Positions 7,388-14,963 of a DNA stretch of 64,000 nucleotides are shown piece by piece. The notes under the pieces were generated by a model. That model worked only from the letters and a program-made list of their open reading frames with translations. It did no database searches and was not told the origin of the DNA. Position numbers and translations under genes: made by a program. The stretch spans positions 806,001 to 870,000 of the forward strand of contig NZ_CP004353.1 in the NCBI RefSeq assembly GCF_000550805.1. The letters are read 5' to 3'. Every line of letters starts with the position of its first letter. Position 1 is the stretch's first letter. The stretch is from Corynebacterium vitaeruminis DSM 20294 (GTDB lineage Bacteria; Actinomycetota; Actinomycetes; Mycobacteriales; Mycobacteriaceae).

Positions 7388-8869
7388 ATGAGCCAAAGAA
7401 CAATTGGAGTGACTGAGGTCGCACTGCGCGACGCGCACCAGAGCCTGTTTGCTACCCGCATGGCGATGGAGGACATGGTCGCAGCGTGCGAGGACATTGA
7501 CAACGCTGGTTACTGGTCGGTGGAGTGCTGGGGCGGCGCCACCTTCGACTCGTGCATCCGATTCCTCAACGAGGATCCGTGGGAGCGCCTGCGCACCTTC
7601 CGCAAGCTGATGCCCAATTCCCGGCTGCAGATGCTGCTGCGTGGGCAGAACCTTCTGGGCTACCGCCACTACGAGGACATGGTGGTCGACAAGTTCGTCG
7701 AGAAGAGCAAGGAAAACGGCATGGACGTCTTCCGCGTTTTCGACGCGCTCAACGACCCCCGCAACCTCGAGCACGCGATGCAGGCAGTGAAGAAGGTGGA
7801 CGGCCACGCGCAGGGCACCATCTGCTACACCGTCTCCCCGCTGCATGACACCGAGGGTTACATCAAGCTCGCCGGCCAGCTGCTGGACATGGGTGCGGAT
7901 TCCATCGCGCTGAAGGACATGGCCGCGCTGCTCAAGCCGCAGGCCGCCTACGACATCATCCAGGGCATTAAGGAAACCTACGGCGAGGACACCCAGATCA
8001 ACGTCCACTGCCACTCGACCACGGGCGTTACCATGGTCACTCTGATGAAGGCCATCGAGGCCGGCGCCGACGTCGTCGACACCGCCATCTCCTCGCTCTC
8101 GCTGGGTCCGGGTCACAACCCGACCGAGTCCTTCGTGGAGATGCTCGAGGGCATGGATTACACCACGGGCCTCGACATGGATCGCCTCATCAAGATCCGC
8201 GATCACTTCAAGAAGATCCGCCCGAAGTACAAGGAGTTCGAGTCGAAGACCTTGGTGGATACCAACATCTTCCTCTCCCAGATCCCGGGCGGCATGCTGT
8301 CGAACATGGAGTCTCAGCTCACCGCGCAGGGCGCCGGCGACCGCATCGACGAGGTCATGGCCGAGGTGCCGCGCGTGCGCAAGGACGCCGGCTACCCGCC
8401 GCTGGTCACGCCGTCCTCCCAGATCGTGGGCACCCAGGCCGTGTTCAACGTGCTCATGGGCCGCTACAAGGTCATGACCGCCGAGTTCGCCGACCTCATG
8501 CTCGGCTACTACGGCGAGTGCATCGGCGAGCGCAACCCGGAGCTCATCGCCCAGGCCGCGGCGCAGACCAAGAAGGAGCAGATCACGGTTCGCCCGGCCG
8601 ACCTGCTCGAGCCCGAGTGGGACGGCCTGGTCGCCCAGGCTGGCGAGCTCGAGGGCTTCAACGGCACCGACGAGGACGTGCTCACCAACGCCCTGTTCCC
8701 GGGCGTGGCCCCCGGCTTCTTCAAGACCCGCCCGGAGGGCCCGAAGAACGTGGGCAAGGACCCGGCGCTCATCAAGAAGCGCGAGAACGAGCCGGTCCTC
8801 GAGCCGATCACCTACAAGGTCACCGTCGGTGGCCGTAGCCAGACCGTTCACGTCGAACCAGCTGAGTAA
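7388..8869 (+). CDS. Transcarboxylase 5S subunit (methylmalonyl-CoA carboxyltransferase, pyruvate half-reaction)
   Basis: 493 residues, close to the 505 of the Propionibacterium 5S subunit. It moves carboxyl from carboxybiotin to pyruvate to give oxaloacetate, in the cytoplasm. A TIM barrel begins at VALRDAHQSLFATRM (11-25), with LLRGQNLLGYRHYEDMVV (83-100), the carbamylated Lys in ALKDMAA (Lys176) and metal ligands HCH (207-209); a C-terminal domain follows. The GYRHYEDMVVDKFV wording is 5S-like rather than pyruvate carboxylase, and there is no fused biotin domain. ATG 7388 is chosen because the family starts at this point. First gene of a four-gene operon, 12 bp before the 12S gene. Confidence 0.9.
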   Translation: MSQRTIGVTEVALRDAHQSLFATRMAMEDMVAACEDIDNAGYWSVECWGGATFDSCIRFLNEDPWERLRTFRKLMPNSRLQMLLRGQNLLGYRHYEDMVVDKFVEKSKENGMDVFRVFDALNDPRNLEHAMQAVKKVDGHAQGTICYTVSPLHDTEGYIKLAGQLLDMGADSIALKDMAALLKPQAAYDIIQGIKETYGEDTQINVHCHSTTGVTMVTLMKAIEAGADVVDTAISSLSLGPGHNPTESFVEMLEGMDYTTGLDMDRLIKIRDHFKKIRPKYKEFESKTLVDTNIFLSQIPGGMLSNMESQLTAQGAGDRIDEVMAEVPRVRKDAGYPPLVTPSSQIVGTQAVFNVLMGRYKVMTAEFADLMLGYYGECIGERNPELIAQAAAQTKKEQITVRPADLLEPEWDGLVAQAGELEGFNGTDEDVLTNALFPGVAPGFFKTRPEGPKNVGKDPALIKKRENEPVLEPITYKVTVGGRSQTVHVEPAE

Positions 8870-8881
8870 GGAGTTAGAACA

Positions 8882-10438
8882 ATGGCTGAAGAAAAGTCCA
8901 TGGCGCAACGCCTTGAGCAGCTGGCCAAGGCCCGCGAAGAGGTCATGCTCGGCGGCGGCGAGGCAAAGATCGAGAAGCAGCACGCGAAGGGCAAGAAGAC
9001 CGCCCGCGAGCGCATCGAGGCCTTCGTCGACGAGGGCACCTTCCACGAGACCGGCATGTTCGCCAAGCACCGCACCACCCACTTCGGGATGGACAAGGCG
9101 GTCGCCCCCGCCGATGGCGTGGTCACCGGCTCGGCCGCCGTGTTCGGCCGCCCGCTGCACATCGCCTCCCAGGATTTCACCGTCATGGGCGGTTCCGCGG
9201 GCGAGACCCAGTCGAACAAGGTTGCGGCCATGATGCAGGCGTCGGCCACCACCGGCACCCCGTTCGTGTTCATCAACGACTCCGGCGGAGCCCGCGTCCA
9301 GGAGGGCATCGACTCCCTGTCCGGCTACGGCAAGGTCTTCTACAAGAACGTCCTGCTGTCCGGCCTAGTCCCGCAGATCTCCATCATCGCCGGCCCCTGC
9401 GCCGGAGGTGCTGCCTACTCGCCTGCGCTGACCGACTTCATCATCCAGACCCGCAAGGCCAACATGTTCATCACCGGCCCGGGCGTGATCAAGTCCGTGA
9501 CCGGCGAGGACGTCACCGCCGAGGCGCTCGGTGGCCCCGACGCCCACATGACCAAGGCGGGCAACATCCACTTCGTCGCCGATGACGACGACCAGGCCAT
9601 CCTCATCGCCCAGAAGCTCCTAAGCTTCCTGCCGCAGAACAACACCGAGGAGCCGCCGGTGGTCGACCCCGACCCGATCGTCGAGCCGGACGAGTTCCTG
9701 CGTGACATCGTCCCGGTGGAGGGCAAGAAGGGCTACGACGTCCGCGAGATCATCACCCGCGTCGTCGACCGCGGCGACTTCCTCGAGGTCAAGGCGGGCT
9801 TCGCCCCGAACCTCGTGGTGGGCTTCGGCCGCATCGTCGGCCGCACCGTCGGCGTGATCGCCAACCAGCCGAACGTCATGTCCGGCGTGCTGGACATCAA
9901 CTCCTCCGACAAGGGCTCGGAGTTCATCCGCTTCTGCAACGCGTTCAACATCCCGCTGGTCACCTTCGTCGACGTGCCGGGCTTCATGCCGGGTGTCGCC
10001 CAGGAGCACGGCGGCATCATCCGCCACGGCGCGAAGATGCTCTACGCCTACTCCGCGGCCACCGTCCCGAAGATCACCATCGAGCTGCGCAAGTCCTACG
10101 GCGGAGCCCACCTGGCCATGTGCTCCAAGGACCTGGGCGCCGACCGCGTGTTCGCGTGGCCCACCGCCGAGATCGCCGTCATGGGCGCCGAGGGTGCCGT
10201 CAACGTGGTCTTCCGCAAGGAGATCGAGGCGGCCGAGGACAAGGAGACCAAGCGCGAGGAGCTCATCCAGCTCTACAAGGACACCTTCTCCACCCCGTTC
10301 ATGGCCGCCTCCCGCGGGCTGGTCGACGACATCATCGACCCCGCGGAGACCCGCCTGCACATCGCCGATGCCTTGGAGGTCCTCGCCAACAAGCGCGAGA
10401 CCCGACCCGCCAAGAAGCACGGCCTGGGACCGGTGTAA
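8882..10438 (+). CDS. mmdA: Transcarboxylase 12S subunit (acyl-CoA carboxyltransferase, MmdA-like)
   Basis: 518 residues. Two crotonase-fold carboxyltransferase domains: the N-half contains GGSAGETQSNK and INDSGGARVQEG, the C-half DVPGFMPGVAQEHGGIIRHGAK, YGGAHLAM and FAWPTAEIAVMGAEGAV. It moves carboxyl from (S)-methylmalonyl-CoA to biotin, releasing propionyl-CoA. In other settings the same fold is propionyl-CoA carboxylase beta or methylmalonyl-CoA decarboxylase alpha; the adjoining 5S and 1.3S genes decide for transcarboxylase. AAGGAG lies before ATG 8882, and the next gene begins 12 bp after the stop. Confidence 0.9.
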   Translation: MAEEKSMAQRLEQLAKAREEVMLGGGEAKIEKQHAKGKKTARERIEAFVDEGTFHETGMFAKHRTTHFGMDKAVAPADGVVTGSAAVFGRPLHIASQDFTVMGGSAGETQSNKVAAMMQASATTGTPFVFINDSGGARVQEGIDSLSGYGKVFYKNVLLSGLVPQISIIAGPCAGGAAYSPALTDFIIQTRKANMFITGPGVIKSVTGEDVTAEALGGPDAHMTKAGNIHFVADDDDQAILIAQKLLSFLPQNNTEEPPVVDPDPIVEPDEFLRDIVPVEGKKGYDVREIITRVVDRGDFLEVKAGFAPNLVVGFGRIVGRTVGVIANQPNVMSGVLDINSSDKGSEFIRFCNAFNIPLVTFVDVPGFMPGVAQEHGGIIRHGAKMLYAYSAATVPKITIELRKSYGGAHLAMCSKDLGADRVFAWPTAEIAVMGAEGAVNVVFRKEIEAAEDKETKREELIQLYKDTFSTPFMAASRGLVDDIIDPAETRLHIADALEVLANKRETRPAKKHGLGPV

Positions 10439-10450
10439 GGAGTAATCACC

Positions 10451-10711
10451 ATGAGTGAAAACAACGAGCAACTGCTGGAGCTCATCGGGCATCTGACCAA
10501 GCGACTCGACGCCGCCGAGGCCGAGATCGCCGAGCTGCGCAAGCGCTCCGACGCCTCCATCCCGGAGGACGTGGTCATCGCCATCTCCGCGGCCGTGTCC
10601 GCCTTCCTCGGTAACAAGGGCAAGGTCAAGGCAGTCCGCTACCAGCGTCACCGCACGTGGGCAGCCCAGGGCCGCCAGAACGTTCAACACCACATCCCAA
10701 GTCAGCTGTAG
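10451..10711 (+). CDS. Small transcarboxylase-operon protein, decarboxylase delta/OadG-tail-like
   Basis: 86 residues between the 12S and 1.3S genes. Residues 3-36 look like a short coiled coil (LLELIGHLTKRLDAAEAEIAELRKR). The rest, VVIAISAAVSAFLG, KGKVKAVRYQRHRTW and AAQGRQNV, resembles the cytoplasmic tail of OadG/MmdD subunits of sodium-pump decarboxylases, but the membrane helix is missing. In those enzymes this part holds the complex together, so a soluble assembly subunit is a reasonable inference. Tight spacing (12 and 15 bp) shows co-expression. It is too short to place by eye with certainty. Confidence 0.75.
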   Translation: MSENNEQLLELIGHLTKRLDAAEAEIAELRKRSDASIPEDVVIAISAAVSAFLGNKGKVKAVRYQRHRTWAAQGRQNVQHHIPSQL

Positions 10712-10726
10712 GAAGGGTTAATTACT

Positions 10727-11089
10727 ATGAAACTCAATGTGACAGTAAATGGCATCGCCTACTCTGTCGAGGTCGAGGTCGAGGAGGAGCAGCGCCAGCT
10801 GGGCACCATCGTCTTCGGCGGCGGCGCGCCGCAGACGCACTCCGAGCCCGCCACCGCGTCCGTCCAGGGTGTGTCCGCCAACGCGGTCGTCGCGCCGCTG
10901 GCAGGCTCCGTGTTCAAGATTCTCGTGGAGGAGGGCGACGAGATCGAGGCCGGCCAGGTCCTGCTGGTCCTCGAGGCCATGAAGATGGAGACCGAGATCA
11001 CCGCTCCGACTGCAGGCACCGTCGGCCAGATCCGCGTGGAGGTCGGCGAGTCCGTCCAGGGTGGTCAGGCGCTCATCGTCATCGACTAG
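10727..11089 (+). CDS. Transcarboxylase 1.3S biotin carboxyl carrier
   Basis: 120 residues, near the 123 of the Propionibacterium 1.3S subunit, and alike from the first residues ([18 protein letters not shown]). A Pro/Ala/Ser/Thr-rich linker (35-52) leads to the biotinyl domain with EAMKMETEI; Lys86 is the biotin site. It carries CO2 between the 12S and 5S active sites. The N-terminal segment is the part that docks to the other subunits in the known enzyme. It ends the operon, 16 bp before a strong terminator. No biotin carboxylase is encoded here, consistent with ATP-independent transcarboxylation. Confidence 0.93.
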   Translation: MKLNVTVNGIAYSVEVEVEEEQRQLGTIVFGGGAPQTHSEPATASVQGVSANAVVAPLAGSVFKILVEEGDEIEAGQVLLVLEAMKMETEITAPTAGTVGQIRVEVGESVQGGQALIVID

Positions 11090-11104
11090 CCCGCCTGTGC
11101 CACA

Positions 11105-11128
11105 CGCCCCGCTTCGGCGGGGCGTTTT
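11105..11128 (+). terminator. Rho-independent terminator of the transcarboxylase operon
   Basis: CGCCCCGC-TTC-GGCGGGGCG followed by TTTT. Just behind it, 11131-11150 holds a degenerate copy of the dispersed motif (TTTTGCTTGCCGACGGCC). Confidence 0.92.
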
Positions 11129-11164
11129 GCTTTTGCTTGCCGACGGCCGAAGGCGGGTTCGCCG

Positions 11165-11761
11165 CTAGCCGGTGGGGGAGGCGAGGCGGTAGGCGGCCTC
11201 GACCACGGCCGCCCGGCGGCGGGCGGTTTCGGCGTCGTTGTTTGCGTCGGCGCGGGTGACCATCCGGGTGACCTGCGGCAGCACCGCCCAGTATCCGGCT
11301 ATGCCCAGCAGCAGGATGTTGATGAGGTCGGCGCCGATTGTGCCGGTGATCCTCCCCGCCCCCTGGGCGGCCCCGATCTCGGCCGTACGGGCGGCGTAGC
11401 CGTCGGCGCGGGCCTCCTCGTCGACGACGGGCCCCGTCACGGTCAGCGCCTCCCATTGGAGGAGCCGGACGAACTGCGGGTGCTCCTGCATGTAGTCGAA
11501 GAGCTGCCCGGCGTACTCCGCGATCGCCTCCGGCCCGGCGTTGGGGACCGGGGCCGCGGCGAAGGCGGTGGTCATCTCCCGGTGGAGCACCGTGCGAAAG
11601 AGCGCATCCTTGCCGCCGAAGTAGTTGTAAATCCGTTCCTTGTTGACGCCGGCCTCGCGCGCGATGCGCTCGATCGTCGTGCCGTTTGGCCCGCGCGCGA
11701 CGAACTCGTTCGTGGCGGCTACCAGGATCTTTGTCTTGGTCTTTTCGGTGTCCCAGCTCAT
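11165..11761 (-). CDS. TetR-family transcriptional regulator
   Basis: 198 residues from ATG 11761, preceded by GGAGGGAAC. The N-terminal HTH (about 8-55: KILVAATNEFVARG, IERIAREAGVNKERIYNYFGGKDALF) is a textbook TetR DNA-binding domain; the C-terminal half is an all-helical ligand domain with hydrophobic stretches (ADLINILLLGIAGYWAVL). It is divergent from the broken reductase gene at 11880, and two near-identical 20-bp palindromes lie between them, so autorepression plus control of that gene is likely. The ligand is unknown. Confidence 0.9.
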   Translation of the reverse strand: MSWDTEKTKTKILVAATNEFVARGPNGTTIERIAREAGVNKERIYNYFGGKDALFRTVLHREMTTAFAAAPVPNAGPEAIAEYAGQLFDYMQEHPQFVRLLQWEALTVTGPVVDEEARADGYAARTAEIGAAQGAGRITGTIGADLINILLLGIAGYWAVLPQVTRMVTRADANNDAETARRRAAVVEAAYRLASPTG

Positions 11762-11772
11762 GTTCCCTCCAA

Positions 11773-11792
11773 TTCCAACGATACCGTTGCAA
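11773..11792. promoter_or_regulatory. TetR operator candidate 1
   Basis: TTCCAACG-ATAC-CGTTGCAA; arms of 8 bp with one mismatch, 12 bp upstream of the tetR start. Same layout as the copy at 11819. Confidence 0.75.
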
Positions 11793-11818
11793 TTATTGCA
11801 CACTCGGACTAGCGTAGG

Positions 11819-11838
11819 TTCCAACGCAACCGTTGGAA
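11819..11838. promoter_or_regulatory. TetR operator candidate 2
   Basis: TTCCAACG-CAAC-CGTTGGAA, perfect 8-bp arms; 46 bp from copy 1 and about 40 bp before the reductase start. Confidence 0.8.
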
Positions 11839-11879
11839 TTGCCGAGGGTGATTCCTGAGCTCACAGAAGGAGACACACA

Positions 11880-12563
11880 ATGAAGATCGCAGTGATCGGA
11901 ACCGGCATGGTGGGACGCACCCTGGCCGAGCGCCTGTCCGGGCTGGGCCATGAGGTGGCCGTCGGCACCCGCGACCCGCAGGCGACGATGGCCCGCACCG
12001 AGCCGGACGGCATGGGAACCCCGCCGTACGCGCAGTGACAGGCCGAGCACGAGGACGTTTCGCTGCTTTCCCTCGCGGACGCCGGTTTCTTCGCCGAGCT
12101 CGTGGTCAACGCGAGCAACGGCGCCAATACCCTGGCTGCCCTGCAGGCGGTCGGCGAGGAGAACCTTGCGGGCAAGGTCGTCATCGACGTGGCGCTCCCG
12201 CTCGACCTCTCCCAGGGGCTCCCGCCCACGCTCACCGTGGCCAACACCGACAGCCTGGGCGAGCAGGTCCAGCGCGCCTTCCCGCGGTCGAAGGTGGTCA
12301 AAACCCTCAACACGGTCTTTTGTCAGGTCATGGTGGATCCCGCCCGCGTGCCGGGCGAGCACACGCTGTTCATCGCCGGTGACGACGCCGGGGCCAAGGA
12401 CGTGGCCATGGGTGTTGTCGAATCCTTCGGCTGGCCCGCCGATCGCGTCATCGACCTAGGCGGGATCACCGGTGCCCGCGGCTCCGAGATGTACATGCGG
12501 CTGTACTTCCAACTGGCAGAGCTTTTGGGTACCTTCGAGCTCAACATCGAGGTCCATCACTAA
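11880..12563 (+). pseudogene. NADPH-dependent F420 reductase-like gene with an in-frame TGA
   Basis: ATG 11880 with AAGGAG upstream gives MKIAVIGTGMVGRTLAERL, a Rossmann nucleotide-binding start (GTGMVGRTLA) followed by GTRDP, typical of the NADP oxidoreductase coenzyme F420-dependent family (PF03807). Codon 53 is TGA (12036-12038), then the same frame continues as QAEHEDVSLL to a stop at 12563, 227 residues in all, with VVNASNGANT, VANTDSLGEQ and VKTLNTVF. From memory, relatives have Trp at the broken site, so TGG to TGA is the simplest explanation. A restart at GTG or ATG near 12102 would lack the cofactor site. The gene is probably inactive unless the TGA is read through. Confidence 0.85.
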
Positions 12564-12726
12564 CCCCGTGGGAGAGGCCGTGAACGAGCCCAATCGAGCG
12601 CTTGCCTAGGGTTCGAGATCCCGTTCGTCGGCTTCGGCCCCCAGCCAAATCCCAAATGAAGTGACGGAAGGTGCGGTCGCGGAGGCACGGGTCCACCCGC
12701 GGTGGGCCGGGGACAGGTCATCGCCT

Positions 12727-12769
12727 GGGGTGATGGCGACCTGAACCTGTCTGGCTAGCCCATCACCCC
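12727..12769. other. Inverted repeat in the 12564-12881 gap
   Basis: GGGGTGATGG (12727-12736) and CCATCACCCC (12760-12769) are perfect 10-bp arms around 23 nt. There is no T tract; it could be a weak terminator, an operator for the next gene, or a small RNA hairpin. The rest of this 318-bp gap shows no gene. Confidence 0.45.
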
Positions 12770-12881
12770 CACGTCCTGAACGATTTAGTTTCGGACCTAG
12801 AAAGATTTCGCCATCTGTGTCACTATTGGCTACTGAACATGAAAGTGCTTCCTAGTGGCTAGTGGGATGTGGTGAGAGGTT

Positions 12882-14912
12882 GTGAGATCTGCATACTTTT
12901 CCGTGAAACCGTCGACGGGGTCGTCGGCGTCCCGGCTCGTCGCCGCCTTGATCGTGGCTGCGGTCATGGTCCTGTGGGGCGGGTTCGTGCCGAGCTCGGC
13001 GCGCGCCGATGATGCGACGGCGGCCAAGGCCGAGCTGATCCTCGACCTCTCGGGATCGATGCTGGCCGACGACGTGGGCGGGACCCGCCTAGACGCGGCC
13101 AAGAAGGCCTCGACCGAGCTTATCGACGCGCTTCCGGACACCGCCAACCTCGGCATGATGGTCTACGGCGCGCGCGAGTCGAGCGACCCGGACAATCAGG
13201 CCCGCGGCTGCGAGGACATCGAGGTGTTAGCGCCGGTTGAGGCAATCGACAAGGAAGGGCTGAAGTCCAAGATCGCGGGGGTGGACGCGAAGGGCTACAC
13301 GCCGATCGGCAAGTCGCTGAGGAAGGCGGCCGACGAGCTGGGCAAGGAGGGAGAGCGGTCGATCATCCTTGTCTCCGACGGCATCGATACCTGCGCTGCG
13401 CCGCCCGCCTGCGAGGTCGCCAACGAGCTCGCGGGCCAGGGCTATGACATTGCCATCCACACCGTGGGCTTCAAGGTGGACGAGGCCGCCCGCGCCGAGC
13501 TCGAGTGCATCGCCAACGCCACCGGCGGCCAGTATCTTCCCGCCGACGATGCAGGTCAGCTCTCCAACTCCATGAAGTTCTTGGCCCAGCGCTCGATCAA
13601 CGACTACGAGGCCACGGGCACGAAGTTCTCCCTCGAAAAGGAGAAGACCCAGGCCAAATGGCTAGGCCAGGGGCGCTACCAGACCACCGTGGTCCCCGAG
13701 GCTAAGCCCTCCTCGCAGAAGCCGACGCCGCAGTTCTTCCGGCTTGCGATCCCGGAGAACACCAACGCCATCATCACGGCGAAGGTGTTGGGCAACAAGG
13801 CGGCCAACGGGCTTGCCGAGCAGACCGTGCACGCCCAGGTCGTCGAGGCGACCAACGAGTCGAACAACAAGTGCCAGCGGTTCGAGGCGCTCGTGGACAG
13901 CATCTCCACGGCAAGCAAGGACTCCGCCACACCCGCCTACGCCTCCATCGCACGGATCGAGCCTTACTCCACGGCAGATAGGCAAGACACCTTCGACCCG
14001 GCCTGCGACCAGACCAAGTGGGTCGTGGGTGTGGGCGTCTTCGTCGACGAAAATAGCAGCTACGCGGGCACGAACGACGGTGTGAACCTCGACCCGGTTC
14101 GGGTTGAGGTCGAGGTGCAGTTCGAGCCGTTCCTCAGCAACGACGAGGCGAACAAGCTCAAGGAGGGGGAGAAGGGGAGCCTCAACAACGGCGGCATCCC
14201 GCAGCCGGAGTTCGGTCCGAAGGCTGAGCCCATCCAGGGCGGAAACTCCTACGCTCACGCCGCGGAGGTCGAAAGCGGCGTCACGTACTCGGACGCGATG
14301 GTCCCGGGCGAGATGAAGTTCTACAAGATCCCCATCGAGTGGGGCGAGCGCCCGGTCGTGGGGTTGCGGACGAAGCCGTCGGAACGCGACTCGGTCGACG
14401 AGATCAACGGCTTCCTCACCAGCCCCCAGTACGTCCCGCTGGACAACCTCGAGCTCAACGTCTTCCACGACGCCGAGGAGGATTCTGCCGCCTCCGAGCT
14501 GACCATCGAGTACAACAACCGCTTCCTTGGCGGCACCTCAGAACCCATGGCCCAGGCGGGCAACTACTACGTCGCGGTCACCTTCGACGTCGGGAACGAC
14601 GGGGCGACGCTGGGCGTCGAGCAGCCCTACGAGCTCGTCGTGCGCCGCGACGGGGAGACAAGCTCGGGGCCGAGCTGGCGCCCCACGGAGGAAAACGGGC
14701 CGGAGCCCTCGGACGAGCCGATCCTCACGCGGGTCGACGGCGCGTTGGCCTCGGGCTCGACCTCGGCCGCCCCGACGGACGCGACGGCGGCGAACACCGC
14801 TGAGGCGGAGTCGGAGGAGAGCGGCATGAACGCCGGGGCGCTGGTTGGCGCGGCCGCCGCGGTGGTCGTCGTTGTGGCGGGCGCGTTCTTCCTCCTTCGC
14901 CGGCGGCGTTAG
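12882..14912 (+). CDS. Membrane-anchored von Willebrand factor A domain protein
   Basis: 676 residues from a GTG start. A signal peptide (about 1-43, SARADD) exposes the protein outside. Residues 50-235 form a VWA domain with the metal-binding DLSGSM (MIDAS), YTPIGKSL and VSDGIDTC motifs, so Mg-dependent ligand binding is expected. The long middle part (240-600) has beta-rich repeats without a family I know and several Cys. A Ser/Thr/Glu-rich stalk leads to a C-terminal membrane helix (GALVGAAAAVVVVVAGAFFLL) and an RRRR stop-transfer, leaving almost no cytoplasmic part. It is a surface protein of unknown role, transcribed alone and ended by the hairpin at 14922. Confidence 0.82.
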   Translation: MRSAYFSVKPSTGSSASRLVAALIVAAVMVLWGGFVPSSARADDATAAKAELILDLSGSMLADDVGGTRLDAAKKASTELIDALPDTANLGMMVYGARESSDPDNQARGCEDIEVLAPVEAIDKEGLKSKIAGVDAKGYTPIGKSLRKAADELGKEGERSIILVSDGIDTCAAPPACEVANELAGQGYDIAIHTVGFKVDEAARAELECIANATGGQYLPADDAGQLSNSMKFLAQRSINDYEATGTKFSLEKEKTQAKWLGQGRYQTTVVPEAKPSSQKPTPQFFRLAIPENTNAIITAKVLGNKAANGLAEQTVHAQVVEATNESNNKCQRFEALVDSISTASKDSATPAYASIARIEPYSTADRQDTFDPACDQTKWVVGVGVFVDENSSYAGTNDGVNLDPVRVEVEVQFEPFLSNDEANKLKEGEKGSLNNGGIPQPEFGPKAEPIQGGNSYAHAAEVESGVTYSDAMVPGEMKFYKIPIEWGERPVVGLRTKPSERDSVDEINGFLTSPQYVPLDNLELNVFHDAEEDSAASELTIEYNNRFLGGTSEPMAQAGNYYVAVTFDVGNDGATLGVEQPYELVVRRDGETSSGPSWRPTEENGPEPSDEPILTRVDGALASGSTSAAPTDATAANTAEAESEESGMNAGALVGAAAAVVVVVAGAFFLLRRRR

Positions 14913-14921
14913 CGCCCGTTA

Positions 14922-14963
14922 CCGTAGGCGTCGAAAAGCAAGCACGCTTGTCGACGCCTACGG
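14922..14963. terminator. Hairpin from two inverted copies of the dispersed motif
   Basis: CCGTAGGCGTCGAAAAGC (14922-14939) and GCTTGTCGACGCCTACGG (14946-14963) form a long near-perfect stem with a short loop between the convergent VWA and fadE5-like genes. It directly abuts the stop codon of the latter. It can act in both directions as a terminator, though no long T tract follows. Confidence 0.7.

Noticed and set aside
7319..9160. A 613-codon open frame antisense to the transcarboxylase 5S gene
   Set aside because: Its product is a low-complexity His/Leu/Val/Asp-rich string as produced by the opposite strand of GC-rich codons; the plus-strand gene has clear family motifs.
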